Assembly (NCBI GenBank): GCA_012103325.1
Contig: WLWY01000003.1
Coordinates: forward strand, 992,001-1,056,000
DNA length: 64,000 nucleotides
Direction: 5' to 3'
Origin: Alphaproteobacteria bacterium
Lineage (GTDB): Bacteria; Pseudomonadota; Alphaproteobacteria; UBA8366; GCA-2717185
The notes under the pieces were generated by a model. It made no database searches. It was not told the origin of the DNA and was given only the letters and a program-made list of their open reading frames with translations. The stretch's first letter is position 1. Each line of letters begins with the position of its first letter. This document shows, piece by piece, positions 18,108 to 25,903 of this stretch. Both the position numbers and the translations under genes were made by a program.

Positions 18108-20869
18108 CCGTTACCTTTACGCTGAACGGCAACGACGTCGAAGCGCAACCGGGCGAAACGATCTGGCAGGTCGCCACACGGCTTGGTGTCGAGATTCCCC
18201 ATCTGTGCCATTCGCCGGACCCGGGCTATCGGCCTGACGGCAATTGCCGCGCCTGCATGGTCGAAATCGAAGGCGAGCGGGTTCTCGCGGCGTCCTGCAT
18301 CCGCACGCCGAACGAAGGCATGGTCGTGAACTCCGCCTCCGACCGTGCGAAGAGCGCGCGCAAGATGGTCTTCGAAATGCTCGCGGCGGATCAGCCGGAA
18401 CGCCCCGTTGCACACGACCCGCAATCCAAGTTCTGGCACTGGGCGGATCACGTCGAGATTTCCGACAGCCGCCTCCCCGCCCGCACACCGCACAAGGCGG
18501 ACTCCAGCCACACCGCGATGGCGGTCAATCTCGACGCCTGCATCAACTGCAATCTTTGCGTCCGCGCCTGCCGCGAAGTGCAGGTCAACGACGTAATCGG
18601 CATGGCCTATCGCGGCCACGGCAGCAAGATCGTCTTCGATTTCGACGATCCAATGGGCAACAGCACCTGCGTCGCCTGCGGCGAATGCGTCCAGGCCTGC
18701 CCGACCGGCGCGCTAATGGAAGCTTCATTGGTCGACGAGAACGGTATCGGTAAGACCGAGCCGCTGCGCGAGGTCGACAGCGTCTGCCCCTATTGCGGTG
18801 TCGGCTGTCAGATCACCTATCAAATCAATAGCGATAACGAAATCGCTGCCGTACAAGGCCGTACGGGCCCGGCAAACGAAAACCGGCTGTGCGTGAAAGG
18901 CCGCTTCGGGTTCGATTACGTCAAGCATCCGCACCGTCTGACCAAGCCGATGATCCGCCGCGACGACGCGCCGAAAAGCATGGATATCGACATCGATCCT
19001 GCCAACCCCTGGACTCATTTCAGAGAGGCAACCTGGGAAGAGGCGCTCGACAAGGCCGGCGGCGGATTGAAAACCATTCTCGACCGCGATGGTTCCAGCG
19101 CCCTCGCCGGGTTCGGCTCCGCCAAGGGCTCGAACGAAGAAGCCTACATGTTCCAGAAGCTGGTCCGCACTGGCTTCGGCACCAACAACGTCGATCACTG
19201 CACGCGGCTGTGCCACGCGTCCTCCGTCGCCGCATTGATGGAAGGCATCGGATCAGGAGCGGTCACCGCACCGTTCACCGCTTGCAAGGACTCCGAACTC
19301 ATTATCGTCATCGGCGCGAACCCCACCGAAAATCATCCGGTTGCGGCAACCTTCTTCAAGCAGGCCACGAAGCGCGGTGCGACGCTCGTCGTCATGGACC
19401 CGCGCGGTCAGGCGCTTCGCAAACACGCTACCCACATGCTGCAGTTCAAGCCGGGCACCGACGTCGCGATGCTGAACGCCCTCCTGAACGTCATCATCAC
19501 GGAAGAGCTGTACGACCGCCAATATGTCGAATCTCAGACCGAAGGTTTTGAGAACCTCAAGAAACATATCGTCGATTTTACGCCTGAAGCGATGTCAGAA
19601 ATTTGTGGCATTGATCCAGAGACACTGCGAACCGTGGCGCGCCATTACGCGCGGGCGGAATCGTCGATCATCTTCTGGGGCATGGGGATTTCGCAGAGCA
19701 CGCACGGGACCGACAACGCCCGTTGCCTCATCGCCCTTGCCCTGACCACGGGACAGGTCGGACGGCCCGGAACCGGGCTGCATCCGCTGCGTGGCCAGAA
19801 CAACGTGCAGGGCGCGTCCGATGCAGGCCTGATCCCAATCGTTTATCCCGATTATCAGGCCGTCGACTCAGACGATATCCGCAGCCGTTTCGAAGATGTC
19901 TGGGGCACCACGCTAGATCCAAACCGCGGCTTGACGGTCGTCGAAATCATGGACGCGGTCCATGACGACATCATCAAGGGCATGTACATCATGGGCGAGA
20001 ACCCGGCCATGTCCGATCCGGATGCCGACCACGCCCGCGAGGCCCTCGCTAAGCTCGAACATCTCGTCGCGCAGGACCTGTTCCTGACCGAAACCGCGTT
20101 TCACGCCGATGTCGTTCTGCCCGCCTCTGCCTGGCCGGAAAAAGACGGCACTGTCACCAACACAAACCGTCAGGTGCAGATGGGCCGGACAGCACTCGAC
20201 CTGCCCGGCGACGCGCGGCAGGATTGGTGGATCATTCAGGAAGTCGCCCGCCGCATCGGGCTCGACTGGACCTACTCCCACCCCAGCGACGTGTTTGCCG
20301 AGATGAAGGGCGTCATGAACTCGCTCGACAACATCACCTGGGACCGGTTGGAGCGGGAAAGCGCGGTCACCTACCCGGTCGATGCACCGGATCAACCGGG
20401 CAACGAGATCGTCTTCGGTGACGGTTTCCCGACCGCATCCGGGCGCGGCAAACTGGTGGCGGCGGACATCATTCCGCCGGACGAAATGCCGGACGACGAC
20501 TACCCGATGGTGCTGACGACGGGCCGTCAGCTTGAACACTGGCACACTGGCGCCATGACGCGCCGCAGCCGCGTGCTCGATCAGATCGAACCGGAAGCCA
20601 TCGCACAAATGTCATCGCGCGACCTGCACAAACTTGGGCTTAAGGCCGGGGACATGATCCGGGTCGAGACCCGGCGCGGCACCATCGAACTGATGGCGCG
20701 GGTCGACGGCGCGATGCCGGAAGGGCTGATCTTCATTCCCTTCTGCTTCGCCGAGGCGCCCGCCAACGTGCTGACGAACCCGCAGCTCGACCCGTTCGGC
20801 AAGATCCCCGAGTTCAAATTCTGCGCCGCCCGCGTCACGGGCGCGAGCGAGCCCGCCGCCGCCGAGTAA
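18104..20869 (+). CDS. fdsA: Molybdenum formate dehydrogenase alpha subunit
   Basis: 921 residues. The N-terminal ferredoxin part has a [2Fe-2S] motif (CRACMVEIEGERVLAASC), a His/Cys cluster motif, two [4Fe-4S] motifs (CINCNLCVRACRE and CVACGECVQACPTG), and the prosthetic-site cluster CPYCGVGCQ. The bis-MGD molybdopterin oxidoreductase domain follows, with the Mo-ligand Cys370 in HCTRLCHASSV (encoded TGC, so not selenocysteine) and a C-terminal molydopterin-binding domain (HTGAMTRRS). It oxidises formate to CO2. It is translationally coupled to fdsGB. No fdsC or fdsD is adjacent, so the cofactor-insertion factor must be elsewhere. Confidence 0.94.
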   Translation: MTVTFTLNGNDVEAQPGETIWQVATRLGVEIPHLCHSPDPGYRPDGNCRACMVEIEGERVLAASCIRTPNEGMVVNSASDRAKSARKMVFEMLAADQPERPVAHDPQSKFWHWADHVEISDSRLPARTPHKADSSHTAMAVNLDACINCNLCVRACREVQVNDVIGMAYRGHGSKIVFDFDDPMGNSTCVACGECVQACPTGALMEASLVDENGIGKTEPLREVDSVCPYCGVGCQITYQINSDNEIAAVQGRTGPANENRLCVKGRFGFDYVKHPHRLTKPMIRRDDAPKSMDIDIDPANPWTHFREATWEEALDKAGGGLKTILDRDGSSALAGFGSAKGSNEEAYMFQKLVRTGFGTNNVDHCTRLCHASSVAALMEGIGSGAVTAPFTACKDSELIIVIGANPTENHPVAATFFKQATKRGATLVVMDPRGQALRKHATHMLQFKPGTDVAMLNALLNVIITEELYDRQYVESQTEGFENLKKHIVDFTPEAMSEICGIDPETLRTVARHYARAESSIIFWGMGISQSTHGTDNARCLIALALTTGQVGRPGTGLHPLRGQNNVQGASDAGLIPIVYPDYQAVDSDDIRSRFEDVWGTTLDPNRGLTVVEIMDAVHDDIIKGMYIMGENPAMSDPDADHAREALAKLEHLVAQDLFLTETAFHADVVLPASAWPEKDGTVTNTNRQVQMGRTALDLPGDARQDWWIIQEVARRIGLDWTYSHPSDVFAEMKGVMNSLDNITWDRLERESAVTYPVDAPDQPGNEIVFGDGFPTASGRGKLVAADIIPPDEMPDDDYPMVLTTGRQLEHWHTGAMTRRSRVLDQIEPEAIAQMSSRDLHKLGLKAGDMIRVETRRGTIELMARVDGAMPEGLIFIPFCFAEAPANVLTNPQLDPFGKIPEFKFCAARVTGASEPAAAE

Positions 20870-20874
20870 GTCGG

Positions 20875-21825
20875 TTACACGAGCCCGGTATCTTCCGGCA
20901 GGCCAAGCATGATGTTCATGTTCTGCACGGCCATGCCGGACGCGCCCTTGCCGAGATTATCGAGCAAGCCAACCAGAACCGCCTGGCCGTGTTCCTCATT
21001 GCCGAAGACGTGCAGGCGCAGCTCATTGGTGCCGTTCAGCGCTTCCGGCTCAAGCCGGTTGATTTCCGTTATATCCGCCAAAGACGCAACGGTAACGAAG
21101 CGCCGGCTCGCATAATAGTCGCTCAGAACAGCATGAAGGTCCGACGGTGTGGGCTGCGTTGGCAGGGCCCATAGTTGCAGCGGAACCTGCACGATCATGC
21201 CTTGATGATAACGGCCGACACTCGGCACGAAGAGCGGCCGGCGCGTCAGCCCCGTGTATTTGTGAATCTCCGGCGCGTGCTTGTGCTCCAGGGTGAGACC
21301 GTAAAGCTGGAAGTTATCGTCTGTGTGATTGTCCGCTTCGGCATTCTCGAACGCCGCGATGAGCCCCTTGCCGCCGCCCGAATAACCCGATACGGCATTG
21401 ATCGTCAGCGGCCAGTCCGCCGGAATTAGCCCCGCCTCAACCAGCGGATGCACCAGCGCGATGGTAGCGACCGGATAGCAACCCGGATTGCTCACCCGTT
21501 TGGCGTCGGCGATGCGCGCCGTCTGACCGGCATCATATTCCGCCATGCCATAGACCCAGTCCTCGGCGACCCGGTGCGCCGTGCTGGCGTCGATGACCCG
21601 CGCGTCCGGGTCCTCGATCATCGAGACCGCTTCCCGCGCCGCATCGTCCGGCAGGCAAAGAATCGACAGATCGGCACGGTTCAGCATCGCCTGGCGCCGT
21701 TGCGGGTCCTTACGTTCGGAATCGGACAGATGCAGGAGCTCTACGTCTTTCCGGTCCGCGAGCCGAGCATGGATCTGCAACCCCGTCGTACCGGCCTCGC
21801 CGTCGATGAATACCGTTGCCGTCAT
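20875..21825 (-). CDS. argC: N-acetyl-gamma-glutamyl-phosphate reductase (type 2)
   Basis: 316 residues, the length of short type-2 ArgC. The N-terminal Rossmann segment (VFIDGEAGTTGLQIHARL) binds NADPH and the catalytic cysteine is in SNPGCYPVA (about residue 113). The substrate-binding HKHAPEI block and a C-terminal NMNIMLGLPE are as in the family. It reduces N-acetylglutamyl phosphate in arginine synthesis. It ends 5 bases from the convergent fdsA and has its own promoter region downstream of a terminator hairpin. Confidence 0.95.
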   Translation of the reverse strand: MTATVFIDGEAGTTGLQIHARLADRKDVELLHLSDSERKDPQRRQAMLNRADLSILCLPDDAAREAVSMIEDPDARVIDASTAHRVAEDWVYGMAEYDAGQTARIADAKRVSNPGCYPVATIALVHPLVEAGLIPADWPLTINAVSGYSGGGKGLIAAFENAEADNHTDDNFQLYGLTLEHKHAPEIHKYTGLTRRPLFVPSVGRYHQGMIVQVPLQLWALPTQPTPSDLHAVLSDYYASRRFVTVASLADITEINRLEPEALNGTNELRLHVFGNEEHGQAVLVGLLDNLGKGASGMAVQNMNIMLGLPEDTGLV

Positions 21826-21982
21826 TTCCTTGGTCCTTCTCCTAGAGCGTATCAGGTTTAGGGGAACCCATTACTTGGGTTCAACTAATCCTGTGAATCC
21901 GCTCTTTATCGATAGCATAGGCCAGATTCACGCAATTGCTGGATCGCCAAAGGCGATTCCAACAAATCCGATCTGGTCTAAA

Positions 21983-22020
21983 ACAAATCGGGCGTCCCTG
22001 ATAAGGGGCGCCCGATTGGT
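21983..22020 (-). terminator. Inverted repeat, possible terminator reading leftwards
   Basis: A 13-base stem with one G-T wobble (arms 21986-21998 and 22005-22017) and a 6-base loop. Read on the minus strand it is followed by GATTTGTTTTAG, a loose T-rich tract. It lies between the B12-riboswitch gene and argC, so it may isolate argC from upstream transcription. Confidence 0.5.
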
Positions 22021-22102
22021 CGAAGCATCCATCTTTCAGAGACTCTGAATCGCGTTACATTTCACCTCGGGAACGTCGTCGCAACTCAACCATGATGTCC
22101 TC

Positions 22103-22158
22103 CAAAAAACGAGTGCCGCGCGGTTCGCGCGCGCCGGTATGTACGCCGAACCGCGCGC
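22103..22158 (-). terminator. Terminator downstream of B12-regulated gene
   Basis: Perfect 10-base arms (22117-22126 and 22148-22157) separated by 21 bases. On the minus strand the hairpin is followed after a few bases by six T residues (22104-22109 on the plus strand are A). It lies just after the stop of the 60-residue membrane protein gene and fits a rho-independent terminator. Confidence 0.65.
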
Positions 22159-22177
22159 GAACGCAAGCACAAGATGT

Positions 22178-22360
22178 TTAGAAGCGCTTTTTGTAGATCG
22201 CAATCCCGACGGCAATCGCCACGACCAGGATCAACTGCTCGAAACCGCCGGACATGTGCAAGGCGTCGTGCACGAAGCTCGAGCCTTGTTCCATGCCAGG
22301 ATGGGCAAATGCTGGCAAAGCGGCGAAAACCGCCGCCAAAACAGAGAGTAGTGCTTTCAT
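22178..22360 (-). CDS. B12-riboswitch-controlled 60-residue membrane protein, HupE-like, candidate cobalt uptake factor
   Basis: 60 residues. A signal-peptide-like N-terminus (MKALLSVLAAVFAALPAFA) is followed directly by HPGMEQGSSFVHDALHMSGG, with three His in a short segment, then one hydrophobic helix ending IYKKRF. A histidine right after signal cleavage plus the HxxxHM..F pattern recalls the start of HupE/UreJ nickel/cobalt permeases, but this protein has only one helix after the signal. The AAGGAG site 6 bases from ATG is strong. It follows a cobalamin riboswitch, which in proteobacteria governs B12 synthesis and cobalt transport. The cobalt role is inference. Confidence 0.75.
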   Translation of the reverse strand: MKALLSVLAAVFAALPAFAHPGMEQGSSFVHDALHMSGGFEQLILVVAIAVGIAIYKKRF

Positions 22361-22397
22361 GATTACTCCTTCGAGGACCCTCCGTCCTCACGGGTTA

Positions 22398-22555
22398 GGT
22401 GTTTCAGACAGACGGCCGGTCTCCTGGCTTCAGACAAATCCGCGTTCGCCTTCCCGGCTTGAGACCAGTGGCGACATGAACGCGGCGCTGTCTGTCACAG
22501 TGGCGGGGGCCACGCCGGATTCACACCGGCTTCCCGTTTCACCTCGAAAGGCACC
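22398..22555 (-). promoter_or_regulatory. Cobalamin (B12) riboswitch
   Basis: Read on the minus strand it shows the conserved elements in order: a GGTGCC 5' arm, GAAACGGGAAGCCGGTG, the GCCCCCGCCACTGT core, the GCCAGGAGACC B12 box, and a closing ACACC arm pairing with GGTG. It ends about 38 bases upstream of the ATG of the small membrane protein gene, with the strong AAGGAG site between. By family rule, cobalamin binding should repress that gene, by masking the ribosome binding site or by termination. Confidence 0.93.
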
Positions 22556-22603
22556 GTCAAGATGAGGCTATGGAAGGAGACCACCGACCGCAAGGCTGAG
22601 ATA

Positions 22604-22630
22604 AGAAAAAAGGGGGCCGAAGCCCCCTTG
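22604..22630 (-). terminator. Rho-independent terminator of the rplM-rpsI operon
   Basis: On the minus strand an AAGGGGGC/GCCCCCTT stem with a 4-base TTCG tetraloop is followed directly by a T-run. It is 36 bases beyond the rpsI stop. It separates the ribosomal protein operon from the B12 riboswitch. Confidence 0.92.
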
Positions 22631-22665
22631 AAGTGCAGCATTTACTGCTGCTGTGTTGTTCGTGT

Positions 22666-23250
22666 TTAGCGCTTGGAGAACTGGAAGCTCTTCCGTGCCT
22701 TGGCCTTGCCGTATTTTTTACGCTCGACAACGCGTGAGTCGCGGGTGAGAAAGCCACCGGACTTGAGCGTCGGACGCAAGGTTGGCTCAAAACCGGTCAA
22801 CGCCTTGCTGATCCCGTGGCGCACCGCCCCGGCCTGCCCCGAAAGCCCACCGCCCTTGACGGTGCAGCTTACGTCGTACTGGTTTTCCCGGTTGACCGCC
22901 GTAAACGGCTGATTGATGACCATACGCAGCACGGGCCGCGCGAAATAGGTTTCGATGTCGCGTCCATTGACGACGATTCGCCCCGCCCCCGGCTTGATCC
23001 AGACCCGCGCCACGGCGTTCTTGCGCTTGCCGGTCGCATAGGCCCGGCCCTGCTCGTCGATACTGGCCACCGTTGGCGCATCCGCCGCGGCCGTGTCGGC
23101 TGCTGGCGCGTCGGGCTGCGTGAGCCCCGTCGCGGCGCCCAGATCCGCCAGATCGCGGATCGGCTTGGCTGCCTTTTCCTCGACGGCTGTGGGTTGCTCG
23201 GCCGGCGTTTCGGTTGCCTCGGGCGTTTCTTGATCTTTTTCGTCGGCCAT
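22666..23250 (-). CDS. rpsI: 30S ribosomal protein S9
   Basis: 194 residues, against about 130 in E. coli. The last about 130 residues are canonical S9 ([14 protein letters not shown], then the [13 protein letters not shown] tail that reaches the P-site tRNA anticodon). The first about 65 residues are an acidic, Ala/Pro/Glu-rich extension that looks disordered. Such extensions occur in several alphaproteobacterial S9 proteins. It is co-transcribed with rplM, whose stop is 2 bases upstream. Confidence 0.97.
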   Translation of the reverse strand: MADEKDQETPEATETPAEQPTAVEEKAAKPIRDLADLGAATGLTQPDAPAADTAAADAPTVASIDEQGRAYATGKRKNAVARVWIKPGAGRIVVNGRDIETYFARPVLRMVINQPFTAVNRENQYDVSCTVKGGGLSGQAGAVRHGISKALTGFEPTLRPTLKSGGFLTRDSRVVERKKYGKAKARKSFQFSKR

Positions 23251-23252
23251 GA

Positions 23253-23717
23253 TCAGGCGCTCCGCTTATTCTTTGAATTCATCGACGCGATATCCAGCAC
23301 TTCCGGGCTTTGCGCCTCATGAGGATGCTCGGTGCCGGCATAGACCTTCAGGTTGCTCAGTTGCTTTCGCGCCAGCCGGCTCCTCGGCAGCATGCGCTGC
23401 ACTGCCTTGATGACGACGTTCTCTGGAAACTTGCCGTCGAGAATTTCGCCCGCCGTGCGCGACTTGATGCCGCCCGGATATCCCGTGTGACGGTAATAGG
23501 TCTTGTCGGCGCGCTTGTTGCCCGTCAGCTGCACCTTCTCCGCGTTGATTACGATGACGTTGTCACCGCAATCGACATGCGGGGTGAATTCCGGGCGATG
23601 CTTGCCGCGCAGGATTTTGGCGATTTCCGCCGCCATCCGACCCAGCACGACACCATCAGCGTCGACGACGAGCCATTTCTTCTGCACGTCGGCTGGCTTC
23701 ATGGAAAAAGTCTTCAT
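23253..23717 (-). CDS. rplM: 50S ribosomal protein L13
   Basis: 154 residues, standard L13. It begins [20 protein letters not shown], the usual alphaproteobacterial form, with the LVGRMA-equivalent [18 protein letters not shown] block and YRHTGYPGG. It is an early assembly protein of the large subunit. The rplM-rpsI order is the near-universal bacterial arrangement and the pair ends at a strong terminator. Confidence 0.98.
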   Translation of the reverse strand: MKTFSMKPADVQKKWLVVDADGVVLGRMAAEIAKILRGKHRPEFTPHVDCGDNVIVINAEKVQLTGNKRADKTYYRHTGYPGGIKSRTAGEILDGKFPENVVIKAVQRMLPRSRLARKQLSNLKVYAGTEHPHEAQSPEVLDIASMNSKNKRSA

Positions 23718-23847
23718 GTCTCAATACCCGTCCAAATTAAGTACCGGTTTAAACCCGGTAGAGCGGTAGCGGCGCAGTATGCCGATATCCGTTGGAGGGT
23801 CAACGATTTTTATCGCCCAATATGCCAACGAAAACAATGCGTTGCAG

Positions 23848-23869
23848 TAACGGTATCATAATACCGTTA
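23848..23869. repeat. Perfect 9-base inverted repeat
   Basis: Arms TAACGGTAT and ATACCGTTA around a 4-base CATA loop, placed just after the stop of the thioesterase gene (minus strand) and upstream of rplM. The stem is AT-rich and has only a short T tract, so it could be a weak terminator of the thioesterase gene or a protein-binding palindrome upstream of rplM. Confidence 0.5.
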
Positions 23870-23870
23870 T

Positions 23871-24314
23871 TTAAGTCCCTGATTTCGCGGGCGGGATCGA
23901 GTAAGTGGCGGTGACGTGCGCGACGGGTCCCTCGACGCCCTCGGCATAGACCGTGCCCTCGCCCACGGCGAGCCGTTTGCCGGGCTTCAGCACGCGCGCC
24001 TCGCAGATCAGATCGTTCAGTCCGGCGGCACGCAGAAAATTGACGTTGAGCCCGGTCGTCACCGCCATCTTGGCCATCACGCCATAGGCGCCGACCACCG
24101 CGACCCACAGCGCGTAATCGCCGAGCGCCATCATCGACGGTCCGCTCATCGTCTCGCCGGGCCGGACATGCTTGCGGTCGTAAGGCAGCCGTACCGTCGC
24201 TTCGCCATATTCGATGCGTTCGGCCTGGAAGTCGTAAACCTGCAGAAAATCGGCCGCGCCGGCGCAAAATTCCTCGAATTCGGCGAGTGTCGCCAAGGAT
24301 GCTTTGTCGGGCAT
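23871..24314 (-). CDS. PaaI-type hotdog-fold thioesterase
   Basis: 147 residues, a single hotdog domain. The RPGETMSGPSMMALGDYALWVAV helix region and the LNVNFLRAA strand correspond to the PaaI/YdiI family, which hydrolyses acyl-CoA thioesters. The gene is divergent from the crotonase-family gene, with 84 bases between the starts, which supports a role in acyl-CoA turnover. The substrate acyl group is unknown. Confidence 0.85.
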   Translation of the reverse strand: MPDKASLATLAEFEEFCAGAADFLQVYDFQAERIEYGEATVRLPYDRKHVRPGETMSGPSMMALGDYALWVAVVGAYGVMAKMAVTTGLNVNFLRAAGLNDLICEARVLKPGKRLAVGEGTVYAEGVEGPVAHVTATYSIPPAKSGT

Positions 24315-24398
24315 GGGATAAGGCTTCGCTTGAGGTTAAGGCACTGTTACAACTACAGTCCGGGGGACTACAGGCAAAGCGAAAATCGGAGAACTATC

Positions 24399-25196
24399 GT
24401 GGACACGGTGGTACAGGCGGACGAGAATATATTGCTGCGCGAGGATAACGGCGGCGTGGCAACGCTTACCTTCAACCGGCCGAGGGCGCGCAACGCCCTT
24501 TCGCTGGAGATGCTGAGCGAAATGAACGCCGCGCTCGACGCCATCAAGGCCGACGCGTCGGTGCGCGCGGTGGTGATCGCCGCAAACGGCCCGGCCTTCT
24601 GTGCCGGACACGACATCCGCCAGCTCCGCGCCCATGCCGAACGTGCCTATTACGAAGAAACCATGGCCGCCTGCGCGCGGATGATGCTGGGGGTGATGCG
24701 CCTGCCGCAGCCGGTCATCGCGCGCGTTCAGGGCATCGCAACGGCAGCGGGCTGCCAGTTGGTCGCGACCTGCGATCTGGCGGTGGCCGCCGAGGAGGCG
24801 CAGTTCGCCACGCCGGGCGTGCATATCGGCCTGTTCTGCTCGACCCCGATGGTCGCGCTGAGCCGCAATGTCGGCCGCAAGGAAGCGATGGAGTTGCTGG
24901 TGCTGGGCGACCCGGTCACCTCCGCCCGCGCGAAGGAAATCGGCCTCGTCAACGCCGTGGTCCCGGAGAGCGAACTGGACGCGAAGGTGTCCGAAATGAC
25001 GGACAAGATCACCTCCAAATCCTCTCTCACCATCGCCATTGGCAAGGAAGCCTTCTACAAACAACTCGAATTGGGCGTCGAGGACGCCTACGCCTATGCC
25101 AGCGAGGTGATGGTACAAAACATGATGGCGGAGGATGCCGAAGAAGGCATGGGCGCCTTCATCGAGAAACGCACGCCCGTGTGGCGGGGGAGATAG
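24399..25196 (+). CDS. Enoyl-CoA hydratase/isomerase family protein, ECHDC3-like
   Basis: 265 residues from a GTG at 24399, 7 bases after CGGAG; the frame upstream is non-coding. The crotonase fold is clear: FNRPRARNALSLEML, the oxyanion-hole segment FCAGHDIRQL, and a second oxyanion segment QGIATAAGCQLVATCDLA. The stretch ATPGVHIGLFCSTPMVAL is the form seen in ECHDC3 proteins. The two glutamates that add water in true hydratases are not at their usual positions, so ordinary hydratase activity is doubtful. A CoA-binding protein gene follows after 3 bases. Confidence 0.88.
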   Translation: MDTVVQADENILLREDNGGVATLTFNRPRARNALSLEMLSEMNAALDAIKADASVRAVVIAANGPAFCAGHDIRQLRAHAERAYYEETMAACARMMLGVMRLPQPVIARVQGIATAAGCQLVATCDLAVAAEEAQFATPGVHIGLFCSTPMVALSRNVGRKEAMELLVLGDPVTSARAKEIGLVNAVVPESELDAKVSEMTDKITSKSSLTIAIGKEAFYKQLELGVEDAYAYASEVMVQNMMAEDAEEGMGAFIEKRTPVWRGR

Positions 25197-25199
25197 GGT

Positions 25200-25679
25200 T
25201 TGAACCACGACAGTTACGACGACGTCTATGTCAAAGGCATCCTGGCCGACGTAAAGACCATCGCCATGGTCGGCGCCTCGACCAACTGGAACCGGCCGAG
25301 CTATTTCGCTATGAAATATCTGCAGGCGAAGGGCTTCCGCGTCATTCCGGTCAACCCGGGCTCCGCCGGCAAGGAGTTGCTCGGCGAAACCATCCGCGCC
25401 GGTCTGGAGGAGATCGAAGAACCCATCGACATGGTCGACATCTTCCGCAACGCCGAAGCGGCGGGCCCGATCACCGACGAAGCCATCGAGATCGGCGCCA
25501 AGGTGGTGTGGATGCAGTTCGGCGTCGTCAACCCGCCAGCCGCCGAACGCGCCGAAGCCGCCGGCCTGCGCGTCGTGATGGACCGCTGCCCGAAAGTGGA
25601 ATATGCACGGCTCAACGGCGAGCTGTCGTGGAACGGCTTCAATTCCAAGGTCATTTCGAGTAAGCGGCGGAAGTTGTAG
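25200..25679 (+). CDS. CoA-binding domain protein (YccU-like)
   Basis: 159 residues from a TTG start at 25200, directly after the crotonase stop; no ATG fits, and the upstream GGGGGAGA can serve as ribosome binding site. It is a single Rossmann-like CoA-binding domain: VKTIAMVGASTNWNRPSYF near the N-terminus, VIPVNPG, and VWMQFGVVNPPAAERAEAAG. Related domains occur in succinyl-CoA synthetase alpha and in YccU. Function of stand-alone members is unknown; coupling to an acyl-CoA enzyme supports CoA binding. Confidence 0.85.
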   Translation: MNHDSYDDVYVKGILADVKTIAMVGASTNWNRPSYFAMKYLQAKGFRVIPVNPGSAGKELLGETIRAGLEEIEEPIDMVDIFRNAEAAGPITDEAIEIGAKVVWMQFGVVNPPAAERAEAAGLRVVMDRCPKVEYARLNGELSWNGFNSKVISSKRRKL

Positions 25680-25727
25680 GGGATGGGGCGGTTGGATCAT
25701 TTACACGACCTCGCCCCCTACTCTTCC

Positions 25728-25812
25728 CGTCACCCCCGGCTTGATCGGGGGTCCAAGCAACGGTGGTCCTACACGTGCAGGACTGGATCCCCGGTCAAGC
25801 CGGGGATGACGG
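25728..25812. repeat. Palindromic intergenic repeat, family A copy 1
   Basis: Long imperfect inverted repeat. The left arm (25728-25755) has the form CGTCACCCCCGGCTTGATCG... and the right arm (25784-25812) ends CAAGCCGGGGATGACGG. Each arm also contains its own smaller palindrome around GGCTTGA. A second copy is at 31191-31275. It sits between the CoA-binding gene and metY and may act as transcript 3' end structure. Confidence 0.85.
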
Positions 25813-25903
25813 ATAATGAGATTTCAAGGGATAGCGTGTAGAAGATCAATAGGCGCAAAAAACGACACAGAATAAATAAACACACACAGGAGGCACCATA
25901 ATC

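Noticed and set aside
19205-19220. Selenocysteine in the formate dehydrogenase
   Set aside because: The Mo-ligand codon 370 reads TGC (Cys), so it is a Cys-type enzyme.
23916-24398. Upstream extension of the crotonase frame
   Set aside because: It overlaps the divergent thioesterase gene, and its sequence is shadow-like; GTG 24399 has a good ribosome binding site.
25813-25903. SAM-II riboswitch upstream of metY
   Set aside because: The stretch between the palindromic repeat and the start is AT-rich without the pseudoknot pattern; not supported.
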